From: Marisimplicoccus sp038147335 | GTDB taxonomy: Bacteria > Bacteroidota > Bacteroidia > Flavobacteriales > Flavobacteriaceae | DNA length: 64,000 nucleotides | Assembly (NCBI GenBank): GCA_038147335.1 | Contig: JAYQTK010000002.1 | Location: 558,001-622,000 of the forward strand | Direction of reading: 5' to 3' | Shown here: one piece after another, positions 21,522-32,256 of the stretch | Numbering within the stretch: the first letter of the stretch is position 1 | Layout: every line of letters begins with the position of its first letter | Position numbers and translations under genes: made by a program | Notes under the pieces: model-generated | Seen by the model: the letters and a program-made list of their open reading frames with translations, nothing else | The model's database searches: none | What the model was told of the DNA's origin: nothing

Positions 21522-22826
21522 TTAACATTTTTTTGCTAAATACTTTTCATAGACGTTTTGTTACTAACTTTTTATCAAGGAAACCTTTAACATCGTATAT
21601 GACTGAATTATTATCAGCTAAAATTTCATTTACTTTAATATTTTTGAAAGCATCATGGGCAACAGCTAAAATGACAGCATCATATTTTCTATTTGGAATT
21701 TTATTAAATACATTTAAACTGTATTCATTATGAAAAGAGGTGCTATCTACCCAAGAGGATCAAAGATATCAACCTCCAAGAAATTATCTTTTAATTTACC
21801 CACCAAATCAACAACTTTTGTGTTCCTGCAGTCAGGGCAATTTTCTTAAATGTAACTCCTATTAAAAGTATATTTATTTTTATTTAAATTTATTTTAAAT
21901 TTTTAATAAAACTTATAACTTCATCTAAAACAGTCCCATTGAATCATTTATCCTTCCTGAAAGAATGACTTTTGGTTTGTATCCCATTGATATTGATTTC
22001 CAGCTATATAAGGATCTACTCCAATACAATGGCCTCCAACTAGACCTGGTTTAAAATTTAAAAAATTCCATTTTGAAGATGCAGCATTTAAAACATCATT
22101 AGTATCGATATCCATTTTACTGAAAATTTTAGCAAGTTCATTCATAAATGCAATATTAATATCTCTTTGAGCATTTTCTATAACTTTTGCTGATTCAGCA
22201 ACTTTAATTGACGCGGCCTTAAAAGTTCCTGCTTTAATAACAGATGAGTACAGTTCATCAATTTCATCTGCGATTTCTGGGAGTGATCCAGATGTAATTT
22301 TCACAATCTTTTCGATTGTATGGTTCTTATCACCTGGATTAATTCTTTCTGGTGAGTATCCACAATAAAAATCATAATTAAATTTTAAACCACTTATTTT
22401 CTAAAACTGGAAAACACATTTTTTTCTTCGGTACATCCTGGGTAAACAGTACTCTCATAAATAACTATATCTCCTTTGGAAATATATTTTGCAACGGTTG
22501 TGGTTTGTAGTTTATCAAATACGATAAATCTGGGGTATTATCTTTTAACATTGGAGTAGGAAATAGTTTACAATATAGATAATATTACAATCTTTTTATT
22601 GAATCTACATCATTAGATATTGTTAAATTATTATTTATTAGTTTTTTTAATACTTTAGGTTTGATTTCAAGTGTCTCATCTTTAAAATTATTTAATTCAT
22701 TCACTCTTTTTGGGTTGATATCATACCCAATAACTCTATACTTGGAAGCAAATAAAACAGATACTGGAAGTCCAACATAACCCAAACCAATAACAGCAAT
22801 TTTTTTGTTTTTCTTTGATTTTCCAT
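21522..22826 (-). CDS. Nucleotide-sugar dehydrogenase, TviB/WbpA-like (UDP-HexNAc 6-dehydrogenase), frameshifted
   Basis: The N-terminus MENQRKTKKIAVIGLGYVGLPVSVLFA is the NAD-binding fold. The middle carries KITSGSLPEIADEIDELYSSVI, KVAESAKVIENAQRDINIAFMNELA and KWNFLNFKPGLVGGHCIGVDPYI, where GHCIGVDPY contains the catalytic cysteine region of UDP-GlcNAc/GalNAc dehydrogenases. The C-terminus is legible in pieces and ends YEKYLAKKC. About 430 residues. It oxidises UDP-HexNAc or a related sugar at C6 to the uronic acid. Frame breaks at about 21770, 21945 and 22310-22580. It follows the UDP-glucose dehydrogenase gene by about 40 bp. Confidence 0.83.
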
Positions 22827-22867
22827 TGAAAAATATTTGTTTGAAAGCTTCTTATTTTTAAATCAGA

Positions 22868-24204
22868 TCATTTAATATTTCTTCCATCTAAATATAATTT
22901 CTTCCATGTTATTTGATTTTTTTCCAATCTAATTTTTGAAATCTATCCACTCTGTACATATTGAAATTAATATTACATTTCAAAAAATTCATATGGTGAA
23001 TCTGAAAAATATTTTTAGATTTAAATTTTAATATTCATTGTTATTTCTCCTTTTTAAAACAATATTTTAAATGTCAGTATTATTCTAGCTTTTTATCACC
23101 CTTGGATCATAGATATTAATTTATTTATTATTTAATAACTCATTTAGCTGTATGTATATTGATGCTGATTCTCTTGAGTCATTAGTGTCTTTTTAAATGA
23201 CCAACCAAGAATAGCCAATTTTTTTTTTACAGAATCCAGAGCTTTAATTATCTTGTCAAAATTCTTTTAGTCTGATAGTTATTAATTTTTACTACTGATT
23301 CTTCCAATAATCTGCAACCTCATTTAAACCATAATATCTGGAGATAAACTAAGGTTAAGTATATCTTTTTAAAACAACTCCTCCAAAGCCAATTGATGAC
23401 TTTAAAAATTTATTTCCAATTCTTTTATCCATACCAACAGCTTTTTGCAACTTCTTCTATATCAGCTCCTGTTTTTCACAAAGAGCAGACATACTGTTTA
23501 TTGACGAAATTCTTTGTGCCAACATGGCATTAGAAACTAACTTTGGATAACTCTGATGACCAAACATTAGTTTTTAAGAATTTTTCTTTTGGTATCCATT
23601 GATTATATATATTAAACAAAAAAGTTTAGTGGCGCGCTTCCTGATTTTGTTTTATCTCCACCAATAAAACTCTGTCTGATTTAAAAAATCATTTATTGCA
23701 GTCCCTTCTGCAAAAATTCTGGATTTGAAAGAACTTCAAAATTGATATCTTCTGTTTTGTTGGCCTCCAAAATCTCCTTAATTTTTTCAGCAGTTCTTAC
23801 GGGTAATGTAGACTTTTCAACAATAATCTTATCTGACTTTGAGGCTTTTGCAATTTGTTTTGCTGAATTTATAACATAAGTCAAATCTGCAGCATAACCT
23901 TTTCCTTCACCAGAAGATTTCGTTGGGGTATTAACTGCCATGAAGATTATTTCAGAATCATTGATTGCATTATCAATATCAGTTGAAAAAAATAAGTTAA
24001 CATCTCTTACTTTTTCAATTATCTCTGAAAGACCTGGTTCATAAACAGGTAATTGATTTATATTCCCATTCCATGAATCAATTTTATCCTTATTTGTATC
24101 TACTACAGTTTTTTTATTTCAGGACATTTTAATGCAATAACAGCCATTGTTGGGCCTCCAACAAAACCTGCTCCAATACAACATATTTTTAATTTTTTTT
24201 TCAT
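22868..24204 (-). CDS. ugd: UDP-glucose 6-dehydrogenase, eukaryote-like type, frameshifted
   Basis: Begins MKKKLKICCIGAGFVGGPTMAVIALKCP, as in the UGDH subgroup shared with animals, followed by LPVYEPGLSEII, NLFFSTDID, IIFMAVNTPTK, GKGYAADLTYV, IIVEKSTLPVRTAEKI and FEVLSNPEFL. The 3' half is degraded in frame (22870-23690) but ends LYLDGRNIK and a stop, as UGDH proteins end in a FDGRN motif. About 445 residues. Produces UDP-glucuronic acid. The ATG overlaps the upstream stop as TGATG. It is one of two dehydrogenases next to each other, presumably for two different uronic acids. Confidence 0.82.
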
Positions 24205-24623
24205 CAACTTTTATTTAGCAGCCATGAGGATGACTGAATTTTTTTTCCAAGACCATCTATAAGAGATATTCCATATTTTTACAAATTGAATTGGGAATTA
24301 AGTTGTTTTTTGATCTCCTCCATTTGCAAAATATATTTTATACTGATTAGAGTATTCTTGGTTTATTTTTTCTAATGTTTTTTACTGTTCTTATCTTTAT
24401 CAATTGAAAGAAACACTTTGTTTACTAGTTTAAGCTCACTAATAATTATTATTCTTTCATCTTCTTTCATGAATTCCTTTGAACCTTTTAGCCTACGCTG
24501 TTTATCATTATTTATGATGACAAACAATTCATCTCCTTTAGATTTAGCTTTTCGGAAATATTCAATATGACCCTTGTGAAGGGGATTAAAATATCCTGAT
24601 ACTATAATTGCTTTTTTCTTCAT
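24204..24623 (-). CDS. TagD/RfaE-like nucleotidyltransferase, one or two frameshifts
   Basis: Starts directly after the cupin stop (TAGATG). VSGYFNPLHKGHIEYFRKAK has the GYFNPLHxGH nucleotide-binding motif and IINNDKQRRLKG follows. After the frame breaks near 24370 the text gives YFANGGDQK, NSICKNMEYLL and KKIQSSSWLLNKS, where FANGGDR and SSSWLL motifs are typical of small adenylyl/cytidylyl transferases. About 140 residues. It probably activates a sugar or polyol phosphate, or its substrate is linked to the cupin; the exact substrate is unknown. Confidence 0.7.
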
Positions 24624-24974
24624 CTATACTCTTTTATAGTCATCCTCTATTCTAATTATATCATCTTCTCCAAAATATGAACCCGTTTGAACTTCAATAA
24701 AAATTAAATCAGAGTTTGTATTGTTATAAATTCTGTGCTTTACTTTTTTTGATATAATTATTGTATCTCCATATTTTACATTTTTTTCAATTCCATCGAG
24801 GTTTATAACTCCTGAGCCTTTTACGATTGTCCATGTCTCTGATCTCTTTTTATGGAATTGATAACTTATTCGATGGCCTGGTTTAACTTCTATCCTTTTT
24901 AATTTATATGATTTTTCATCATGAACTACAAAATATTGACCCCAAGGTCTTGAGTCTTTTTGGAGAAATTTCAT
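24624..24974 (-). CDS. Cupin, mannose-6-phosphate isomerase type 2 C-terminal-like
   Basis: 116 residues: FLQKDSRPWGQYFVVHDEKSYKLKRIEVKPGHR-like N-terminus with RPWG, then KPGHRISYQFHKKRSETW, GSGVINLDG, YGDTIIISKKVKHRIYN. R-P-W-G and H-x-H-x-x-R-x-E-x-W-type residues match the GDP-mannose pyrophosphorylase/PMI-II cupin domain as a stand-alone protein. It is intact, in a clean part of the island. The start is 2 bp from the regulator stop. As a stand-alone cupin it may isomerise or bind a sugar phosphate; not established. Confidence 0.72.
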   Translation of the reverse strand: MKFLQKDSRPWGQYFVVHDEKSYKLKRIEVKPGHRISYQFHKKRSETWTIVKGSGVINLDGIEKNVKYGDTIIISKKVKHRIYNNTNSDLIFIEVQTGSYFGEDDIIRIEDDYKRV

Positions 24975-24975
24975 A

Positions 24976-25491
24976 TTACTGATTTTTAGAATAGAGTTTA
25001 ATGTGGTATTGGTTTGAAGACAATTTAGAAGTCAAGTAAAAAGTAACTTTTCTTCCAATTAGATTCTCAATTTTTTTCTCTAGTTGTGATATGTAGTTGA
25101 AATTTAATTCCTTTCCAACTAGAAATACTTCAATGTTTCCAGAGTCGATGCCTTTTGCATAGTCACCTACTACAGCTATTATCTCAACATTTCCCATCCT
25201 ATCTAGAACGGCTTCCACTAAATCTTCCAAACCTAAATGTTTTAGTACAACCTTTCTTAATGTTTCATACAGTGGATGTTTAATATTGACTTTATATTCC
25301 ACTTTATTATCTTGTTTGACTTTTTTAAGGTAACCCGCATCATATAAATGGTTTAATTCTTTTCTAATCGAATTAGTAGATTCTCCCATTTCAGTGGCTA
25401 AACCATTAAGATATCCTTTATTTGCTTGAGAAATAAAGAATTTAATCATTAATCTTAATCTAGTCTTTGATGTAATTAATTGATTTAACAT
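24976..25491 (-). CDS. Winged-helix transcriptional regulator with nucleotidyltransferase-like C-terminal domain
   Basis: 171 residues. Residues 1-70 form a winged helix (KTRLRLMIKFFIS, GYLNGLATEMGESTNSIRKELNHLYDAGYL), followed by VEYKVNIKHPLYE and a second domain with VEIIAVVGDYAKGIDSGNIEVFLVG. The last segment resembles the GDYAxGxDSxxID pattern of MNT-type nucleotidyltransferase folds, common in flavobacterial operon regulators. It is the first gene of the polysaccharide operon and is intact. Probably regulates the operon behind it or senses a nucleotide; not proven. Promoter-like sequence lies just upstream. Confidence 0.7.
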   Translation of the reverse strand: MLNQLITSKTRLRLMIKFFISQANKGYLNGLATEMGESTNSIRKELNHLYDAGYLKKVKQDNKVEYKVNIKHPLYETLRKVVLKHLGLEDLVEAVLDRMGNVEIIAVVGDYAKGIDSGNIEVFLVGKELNFNYISQLEKKIENLIGRKVTFYLTSKLSSNQYHIKLYSKNQ

Positions 25492-25511
25492 AATAATTTA
25501 AAATCAAGTTA

Positions 25512-25542
25512 TAAAAGTACTTAAAAATAAACTAATAAACAA
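25512..25542 (-). promoter_or_regulatory. Possible flavobacterial-type promoter for the polysaccharide operon
   Basis: On the minus strand a TTG (25540-25542) is followed about 20 bases later by TACTTTTA (25512-25519), close to the Bacteroidota -33 TTG / -7 TAnnTTTG consensus but lacking the last G. It lies in the 104-bp AT-rich gap between the divergent regulator and the sugar-phosphate transferase. AT-rich sequence makes chance matches likely. Confidence 0.3.
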
Positions 25543-25595
25543 CTTAAATTTATTTTCATTTTATATGTCATTAATAACTTATATATTTACTTTAA

Positions 25596-26499
25596 ATGAA
25601 TTTAACTTTGATCTCAACGTCCTTTGTTTTAGCTTATATATCAATATTTATTTTTAATCAACAGTTTTTAAAAAGAAATCTTGTAGATAAAATAACTTCA
25701 AGATCATCCCACAAGACAACTGCAACTAGATCAGGCGGAATCTCTATCTTCATTACATTACTTATTATTTCTTTATTCTTCTATCTTTCTGGTAAAGAAA
25801 TATTTGACTACTCAATATTTATCCCTCTTAGTATTTTACTTTTGTAGGATTTATGATGATCTATATGATGTTGATTTCAAATTAAAATTTATTTTTCAAA
25901 TTATCGCTGCAAAGATTATTATTGATTCTGGATTTTTTATTGATAATTTACATGGAGTAATGGGAGTTTTTGAACTTAATAGGATAATTTCTCAACTTTT
26001 TTCAATTTTTATAATTGTTGCAATAATAAACTCTATTAATTTTATAGATGGAATAGACGGACTAGCAGCCAGTGTTGTAGCTATATTTATTGTATGTTTT
26101 GAGTTACTATCTAGAGAATTTACCCCTTTTTACAATCTATCGATTTTAATATTAGCTTTATTAATTCCTTTACTTTATTTCAATTTTCGTAAAGAAAAAA
26201 AAAAAGTTTTTTTAGGTGATTCTGGATCTCTTTTTCTGGGTGGCTTAGTTAGCATTTATGTCATGCATATTCTATCAAATGATTATTTAATAAAAGAGGC
26301 ATTTGATATAAATAAAATTTTTTATGTATTATCAATACTTATATATCCAATAATTGATATAACTAGGATTGTTTTGATAAGAATAAAAAAAGGAGTATCT
26401 CCATTCAAAGCTGATAAGAATCACATACATCATTTATTGTTAAATAGATATAAAGAACAGCATATTGTTGTTTTAGTAATTATCTTTTTTGTTTTATAG
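25596..26499 (+). CDS. MraY/WecA-like undecaprenyl-phosphate sugar-1-phosphate transferase, one frameshift
   Basis: Polytopic membrane protein of about 300 residues. It has RSSHKTTATRSGGI (the SHKxPxPxxGG motif of the family), then after a missing T near 25850 VGFYDDLYDVDFKLKF (the DD motif), NSINFIDGIDGLAASV (NxxNxxDGxxGLA), FRKEKKKVFLGDSGSLFLGGL (FLGDSGS) and KADKNHIHHLLL (HxHH). Helices fill the rest. It would start lipid-linked oligosaccharide synthesis by loading HexNAc-1-P onto undecaprenyl phosphate. It faces the opposite way from the island operon, separated by 104 bp. Confidence 0.85.
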
Positions 26500-26573
26500 A
26501 TTTTCCTTTAATTCATGGTTTGTAATGATTTAAAAATAATTTACAAATTCATTTTTATCATATAAAAACCTGG

Positions 26574-27541
26574 TTATCTAGTTCTGATTATATTACAAGA
26601 ATTCAGAAAATCCTTTTCAGAGTAGAAAGAGAAAGCAAAATAATATAAAAACCTGTCTTCAGTATCTGGAAAATAATCTATATAAGCATTATAGATGTCT
26701 GTTATTTTTTTATAATTTTTCAGATTATAATTTGCAACAATATAATTATCATTATAAACTTTTATATTGGGGTGTAACTCCAAAATTTCTTTCAATTCTA
26801 AATCAATTTTTCAGTTTCCCATTTTAATTTTTTTCAACTACATCTTTATACTTTTCTGCAGCCAAATCAACATTATCCTGTGTAAAAAAAACATAATCTG
26901 TCATTTTTCTTACACTCATTTCATTTTTATGAAAACTTAATGCCTCATTAGCAATATCTATCAATTTATATTTTTTAATATTTTCTTGATTTTGATATAA
27001 CGAGGCAAGAACTATATTATAAACTTGATAATCCTTACTTCCAATTACATCTTTTACTTTATTGAAATAATAATAAATACTGTCCTCTTTGTTTTGTCTT
27101 TTAAGTAATTGGACCATCAGAACAAAATGTACTGGGTTATTAGGTATATTTTTAAAAGCCTTTCGAGTATAATAATCAGCTTTTTCTATATCCCCAAGGC
27201 TTAAGTATACTTCAGCAAGTCTGCTTTCACTAAACATTAAATAAGGGTTTTTTTAGCTCCTTTCCTTCAAGATATTTTATAGCTAAATCAAAAGAGTCAA
27301 TAAGCACAGGGTACTCAGCTTTCATGGCATTCAATGGCATTGCAAAAATATTAAGAGAAGGATATTTATCATCAATTGAATTAATAAAGTCCATCCCCTT
27401 ATATCACGTCTATTGTTGAAGATAATATCTGAATTTAAAATTTTTTGAATTTCAAAAGATCTGTATCTTTTATATTCAGATTTACTACAAAACTGAAGAG
27501 ATAATTAAAACTAATCCTATATACAATCTATATTTTTTCAT
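26574..27541 (-). CDS. TPR-repeat protein, frameshifted
   Basis: About 320 residues. The N-terminus MKKYRLYIGLVLIISSVL looks like an export signal. The body has tetratricopeptide text: RLAEVYLSLGDIEKADYYTRKAFKNIPNN, FVLMVQLLKRQNKEDSIYYYFNKV, VYNIVLASLYQNQENIKKY and CNIIRTR at the C-terminus. Starts 2 bp after the O-antigen ligase-like stop, so it is co-transcribed; such pairs are common, with the TPR protein likely in the periplasm supporting glycan assembly. Frame breaks near 26800 and 27240-27480. Function not known beyond protein-protein interaction. Confidence 0.6.
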
Positions 27542-27543
27542 AG

Positions 27544-28807
27544 TTATTTGAGTGGCTGTAGAATATATAAAAATGAAATAAATAATAAATATGTAATAAT
27601 AGATGATGGTCTATCCAATGGAAAATTTAGATTAAAATCTCCCATAATAATCATAAATCCTAATAAAAGATATACTGATCCAAAAATATTTATTTTCAAT
27701 AAAATATTTTTTCAACATTTCTAATATTTTAATAAACAAAAAAGAAGAAAAGTGTAATGGAATAAATCCAATAATTCCATTTTCAGCAAAAATCCTAGAA
27801 AATCATTATGTACTGAATAGGGAACTACATAACTAAACATACTTTCTTTATCATATTCATTTTTTTATTCTCCAATTTCCAGTTCCTATTCCAAAAATTG
27901 GGGTTAATTTGATCTGAGAAAAAGCGTGTGAATAAAATCTAACTCGATTATTGACAGACTCTCATTTGAACTAAAAACAGAATTAACTCTATCATCAACT
28001 TTTATATCAGTCTTGTTATTTAAAGTCACATTAAATAAAGCAAACGAAAGAATTAAAGGAATTATAAAGTATTTAAAAATCTATAATAGAATTAATGAAT
28101 GAGAGCTTATAAACAAACTTAATTAGTAGATAGTAATAAGCAAAAATAAGAGATAGTGATATTAAAATAAGCATTGCTCTAGTACTTAATAAAAATATTA
28201 TAAATAAAGTCAGAAAAATTATTATAGCTGAGAATATTTTTAAAAACCTATTTGAAGAATAAATTGATGTTAGATTTGAGACGATTAATACTTTAGTCAT
28301 AAATATAAAGCTTGCAATATTTTATCTGCAAAAGCTTTGATTAACCCACCACTTTCAATTACAAAATAATCATAGATCTGATACACTTGATAAAGTTGAA
28401 AATACGATCCAAGCATATCTAAAAACAGAGTAAAAAGAACAATATTTATAATATTTAATGGTTTAATTAATTTGTTTTTAACAAAAAATAAAATAATAAA
28501 AAGAGAAGATATAATACAGAAGTAGTCTGTTATTCTCATTAAGGACTCTCCTCTATTAATAGCAAAAAAAACAGAAACAAAACAAGAAATAAAAAAAAGG
28601 AAAAAAGATAGAAAGCTCTTTTCTTTGAAGATTTTAAATGTAAAATCCTGTCTAATAAAAAGTATGTAAGCTAAAAAAGTGTATTTAATATACTATATAT
28701 AACCAAAGCATACCCTTGATATCAATTACAGTCCAATTTGGTACCATAATAGTTAACGGTAATAATAAAAAATATGCTTTAGGTAAAATACTATCAATGA
28801 ATCTCAT
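27544..28807 (-). CDS. O-antigen ligase/polymerase-like membrane protein, frameshifted
   Basis: Start MRFIDSILPKAYFLLLPLTIMVPN, then VFFAINRGESLMRITDYF, several strongly hydrophobic segments (KIFSAIIIFLTLFIIFLLSTRAMLILISL; VLFTLFLDMLGSYFQL) and a C-terminal PIFGIGTGNW and SYVVPYSVHNDFLGIFAENG, the GxGxGxW and HN-x-F-L motifs of the Wzy_C/O-antigen ligase family. About 420 residues. It should polymerise the repeat units or ligate the glycan to its acceptor on the periplasmic side. It is followed by the TPR gene. Four or more frame breaks. Confidence 0.7.
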
Positions 28808-28827
28808 ATTGTAAAAATAAAAAAAAA

Positions 28828-28847
28828 GCCTCTCAAAAATGAGAGGC
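28828..28847 (-). terminator. Rho-independent terminator of the surface-lipoprotein gene
   Basis: Perfect 8-bp stem GCCTCTCA / TGAGAGGC with a 4-base loop (AAAA), preceded on the minus strand by a run of A and followed by nine T then ATTTTT. It ends transcription coming from 28876-32079. The plus side also has TTAATTTTTT, so it may work in both directions. It is the clearest terminator in the window. Confidence 0.9.
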
Positions 28848-28875
28848 TTAATTTTTTACTTTAGAATTGTTGGAA

Positions 28876-31800
28876 TTACCATCCAGTTCTATCAGTTGTA
28901 TAACCAGTTACAGCAGCTGTAACAGTAGTAGAAGTTCCACTTGAAATATCAGAGAATGCAGAAACATAGTTAAATGTTGTTATTCCAGTAGTTATCACCT
29001 GTTGTACCAGTTCTAGCTTCGTATGATGCAATATTAGTACCTGCAACAATTAAGTTATTAGTAATACTTGAGTCTACACCAGTAGCAGCAACAATAACAG
29101 TGTTAGAAACTGCACCTGATAGAACTACAGTAGTTGTAGCATATAACACCTGTGTTATTAGTTAATGTTACCTAAGACTGATAAAAGAGCCTTACATTTG
29201 ATAAAACCATTTTTCACAACTTTCACCTGAACCGTTAATGTGAGATGCAGTTGCAGTATCATAGTTACCAGCAACATTACTTCTACAAAGAAACTGAGAT
29301 GGCGTCTACCTTCTTTAACAAGAGAAGCAGTTGTAGAAATCAGAGTCCGTAACGAAACTAAAGTTGGGAATGATGAAAGTGTAATATCTGGAGATGTATC
29401 TAAACCAGTTCCAGACACGTGCTTAGTAACTTAGAATACATTGTTTGTAGCAGTAGTAAGCTGTATACTCACTCGTTGCATTAATAGCAGCAATAACACC
29501 AGTAGCAATACCATCAGCACCGTTACCATCTGTTATCACTGCAGCTCTTGGTCCATACTTGCACCTGTTGCTTCTGTAGTACCAAATGGAAAGTTTAATA
29601 AACCATATTTGATACAAGACCAGCAGCAGCATTAGCACCAGTTGAATACGTATAACTTATATCATAAACAGCTTTGTTAAATCCATCTTTAGCAGCAGCT
29701 ATATCAATGTTTAAGAGTATCTAATGAAGTATCAGCATTAATGTATTAATTAAATCAGTTAATGTTTGAACAGTTGTTCCATTAGCGGCACCTGAATAAG
29801 CGTCACCATCTTGGAAACTGAGCAAGTTTTAACATCGTTTTTATATACTTCAACACCTTCATTGCCTGCAAGTTGTAGTAGGTCTCAACTAATCTAGTAA
29901 AGCGTTTCTTACAATACCAACATATGCATAAGACTTTCTTTCTTTAATCTTGCACCATTTGTTCTAGTAACAGCAGCAGATTCATCAGCACAAAGCATAT
30001 GCATAAATATCCAGAATATGTTGATGTAAAGTCTGTAGCTTTGGCACCAGTTCTAGCTGGAGCAGAAGTTGGAAGACTTGACGTAGTATCTGTGTATGCA
30101 CCTCCGTATGTTGATTGAATTTCTAACTTAGTTACAGTATCAAACCATACACTTTGGTTAGAACTAGTAGCAGCAACATCAGCTAAATAATCATCAAGTG
30201 TTGGAAGACCAGAAGATGTAGTAATTGAACCACCATCTAATGAACCACCTACCTCATAAGTAGTTAAAGCTGTAGTAGCAGCAGATTCAGCAGAATCTTT
30301 AACTAAATCAGCAACAAATGCATTATCATAAATGTTTACAGTAGTTGTAGTACTTGAACCGTTATCTTTCAACAAGAAGCAGCTAAAGTAGCTAAGTTTA
30401 GGGGTTAGTAGTAATAGTAAAATTATCAACATCATCAGACCCAATAGTTAATGAAGTTATTTTCAGCATTACCTCAACACTAATTGTTGCAGCTTTATCA
30501 GTAGAACCAGAACCAGTTGTCATAGTAGTTGTGAGCTGAAGTAACAGAAGTCATTAAATCATTGTTAATCAAAGTTCTATCAGTCATTTGCAGATGAAGC
30601 ATCAGTCCATGAAGTTATAGATGCATTGTTATCTATTGTTAACGTCAAAAGCAGTAAGACCTGTTAAATCAACAGTAGCTAATGCAGGAACGCTTGTAAT
30701 TTAACATCACCTGTTTTACCTGTAATAGTAGCAGTTTTAATTTTGCATGAGCTGAAGTAAATATAAATCTTGATCTGCATTTTGAGCACTTTCACCTAAA
30801 TCTGCAACAGACCAGCTTTAAGATAACCTGGATCGTTATCTCTAATCATTGTAAATTTAACTGTCTCAAGATCAGTCAGCTAGTTAAATCAGTAGCACCA
30901 GAGTGAGTTACCTACTCTTACAATGTTGTTACCAGTAAAGCTTTTAACACCAGAATTAATAGTAATCCCTCCTCTAAAGTTGTGAACAGCAACAGTTGCA
31001 ACATTAGTTAAAGTATAAGCACCATCAGCAGCACCTAAGTGTTACCTGGAAGACAGTTGAAGCAAATGTTCCAGCAGCAGTACCATTAGTAAATGAAGCT
31101 GGTCCGTTTAATGTTAACATCAGCATTTGGTATGTTCCAGCAGCAGTTTCAAGTGCAAGAACCTAAATCTAAAGTAGCACCTTTTTAGTAGTAACCGTAA
31201 TAGTGTTACCAGGTGCAGTTACCATAGCTCCAAAATCTACGTTAGTAGCATATGTGAAGTTAATGTCAACGCATTGTCAACCTGATGCATCTGTTTCAAT
31301 ACTAGTTGCAGTTGTTAAATGCATCAAAAGAAATGTTTGTAACAGTAGTTTCAAAGTCATGTTTAATCAATAGTCCCAGCATTAATAAGCTTAGGAAAGA
31401 ATATCCACCTGGTTGAGTCATTGTAATGTTCCAGCAGAAGTTAAGTTGTTAAATACAATCTCAGTACCTGTTGCGTTGTAACTTGCAGCATATACAATGT
31501 TACCAGTCAGTAGTATTTACTCTATCAACTAAAGTTCTGAATTTTTAGTATAATCCATACCAGAATAACCAGTAATAGTTAAGATGCATTTAAAACATTA
31601 ATTTATTACCTAAGAGCTAATGCTGAATTTAATGTTGTTAGCATTAGTAACAGTTACATCAGTTGAGTAAATGTTAGAAGTTGTAAGTAAATCATCTAAA
31701 TCAGCTTCAATAGCATCTAATTCAGCTTGAAGTGCAGTAACTGCAGAAGCAGAAGCAGCAGTAGCTAAAGATGCTTGAACAGCATCTACTTCAGCTTGCT

Positions 31801-32079
31801 AAAGTTGCTAAAGCCTCTGCAGAAAGACCTGAAAGATCAATCGCACTTGCAGCAGAGAGCAGCAGCAGCAGCAGCAGATTGAGCAGCGTTTACACCAGCC
31901 TGAAGACCACTAATAGTCCCAGAAAGTGAAGATACTTGACCTGATAAAGAAGCTAAACCGTCAACTTGAGATTTAAGAGCACTAATTTGTGCATTTAAAT
32001 CATCAAATTGATCATCATAATTTTGACAACCCACAAATACAAGTGAGGCAGCCAAAAGGGTTAATAATCCTTTTTTCAT
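28876..32079 (-). CDS. Large repetitive surface lipoprotein, S-layer-like, densely frameshifted
   Basis: The start codon at 32079 follows an AT-rich leader. The N-terminus MKKGLLTLLAASLVFVGCQNYDDQ is a lipoprotein signal (lipobox cysteine at residue 17), then a coiled-coil-like repeat (LNAQISALKSQVDGLASLSGQVSSL, and AEVDAVQASL-type text). The remaining 900 or so residues are rich in Thr, Val, Ala, Ser and Gly with short beta-strand-like segments (DTVTKLEIQSTYGGAY; SITTSSGLPTLDDY; TTYEVGGSLDG) and end TDRTGW. Such proteins occur in marine flavobacteria and are abundant on the cell surface; I am not certain of the family. About 1070 codons; a frame break occurs every 60-120 bp. Followed by a strong terminator. 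Confidence 0.6.
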
Positions 32080-32121
32080 TGTTTTAAAATTTAATTTATA
32101 TTTAGTTTGTGTATTTTTCAT

Positions 32122-32133
32122 ATGAACGTTCAT
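32122..32133. promoter_or_regulatory. 12-bp perfect palindrome in the leader of the surface lipoprotein
   Basis: ATGAACGTTCAT lies 43 bp upstream of the lipoprotein start within the 177-bp divergent gap shared with the dipeptidase gene. A perfect 12-bp palindrome with mixed composition is unlike the surrounding AT-rich DNA, so it could be an operator. No known regulator can be assigned. On the minus strand, TACATTTA and TTG triplets lie upstream and could be promoter elements. Confidence 0.3.
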
Positions 32134-32256
32134 GTTACATAAATAAATGTATAACAAACACACAAAACAAAATTAACAAATACCGTGCCAAAAAGAAAAA
32201 ATATTAATATAACTAACTGATATTCAATTATATAAAAAGTTAATAAAATCTTAAAA

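Noticed and set aside
1..25000. Massive pseudogene cluster
   Set aside because: Breaks sit mostly at homopolymers and single-base edits restore conserved motifs; gene overlaps (ATGA, TAATG) are still intact. Sequencing error is the simpler reading, though raw reads are needed.
29240..29635. Plus-strand open frames inside the surface lipoprotein gene
   Set aside because: Ser/Thr/Val-rich text is the reverse complement of the repetitive gene; no start context or domain.
28876..32079. CRISPR array or tandem DNA repeat
   Set aside because: The region is repetitive in amino-acid composition but has no regular direct repeats with uniform spacers.
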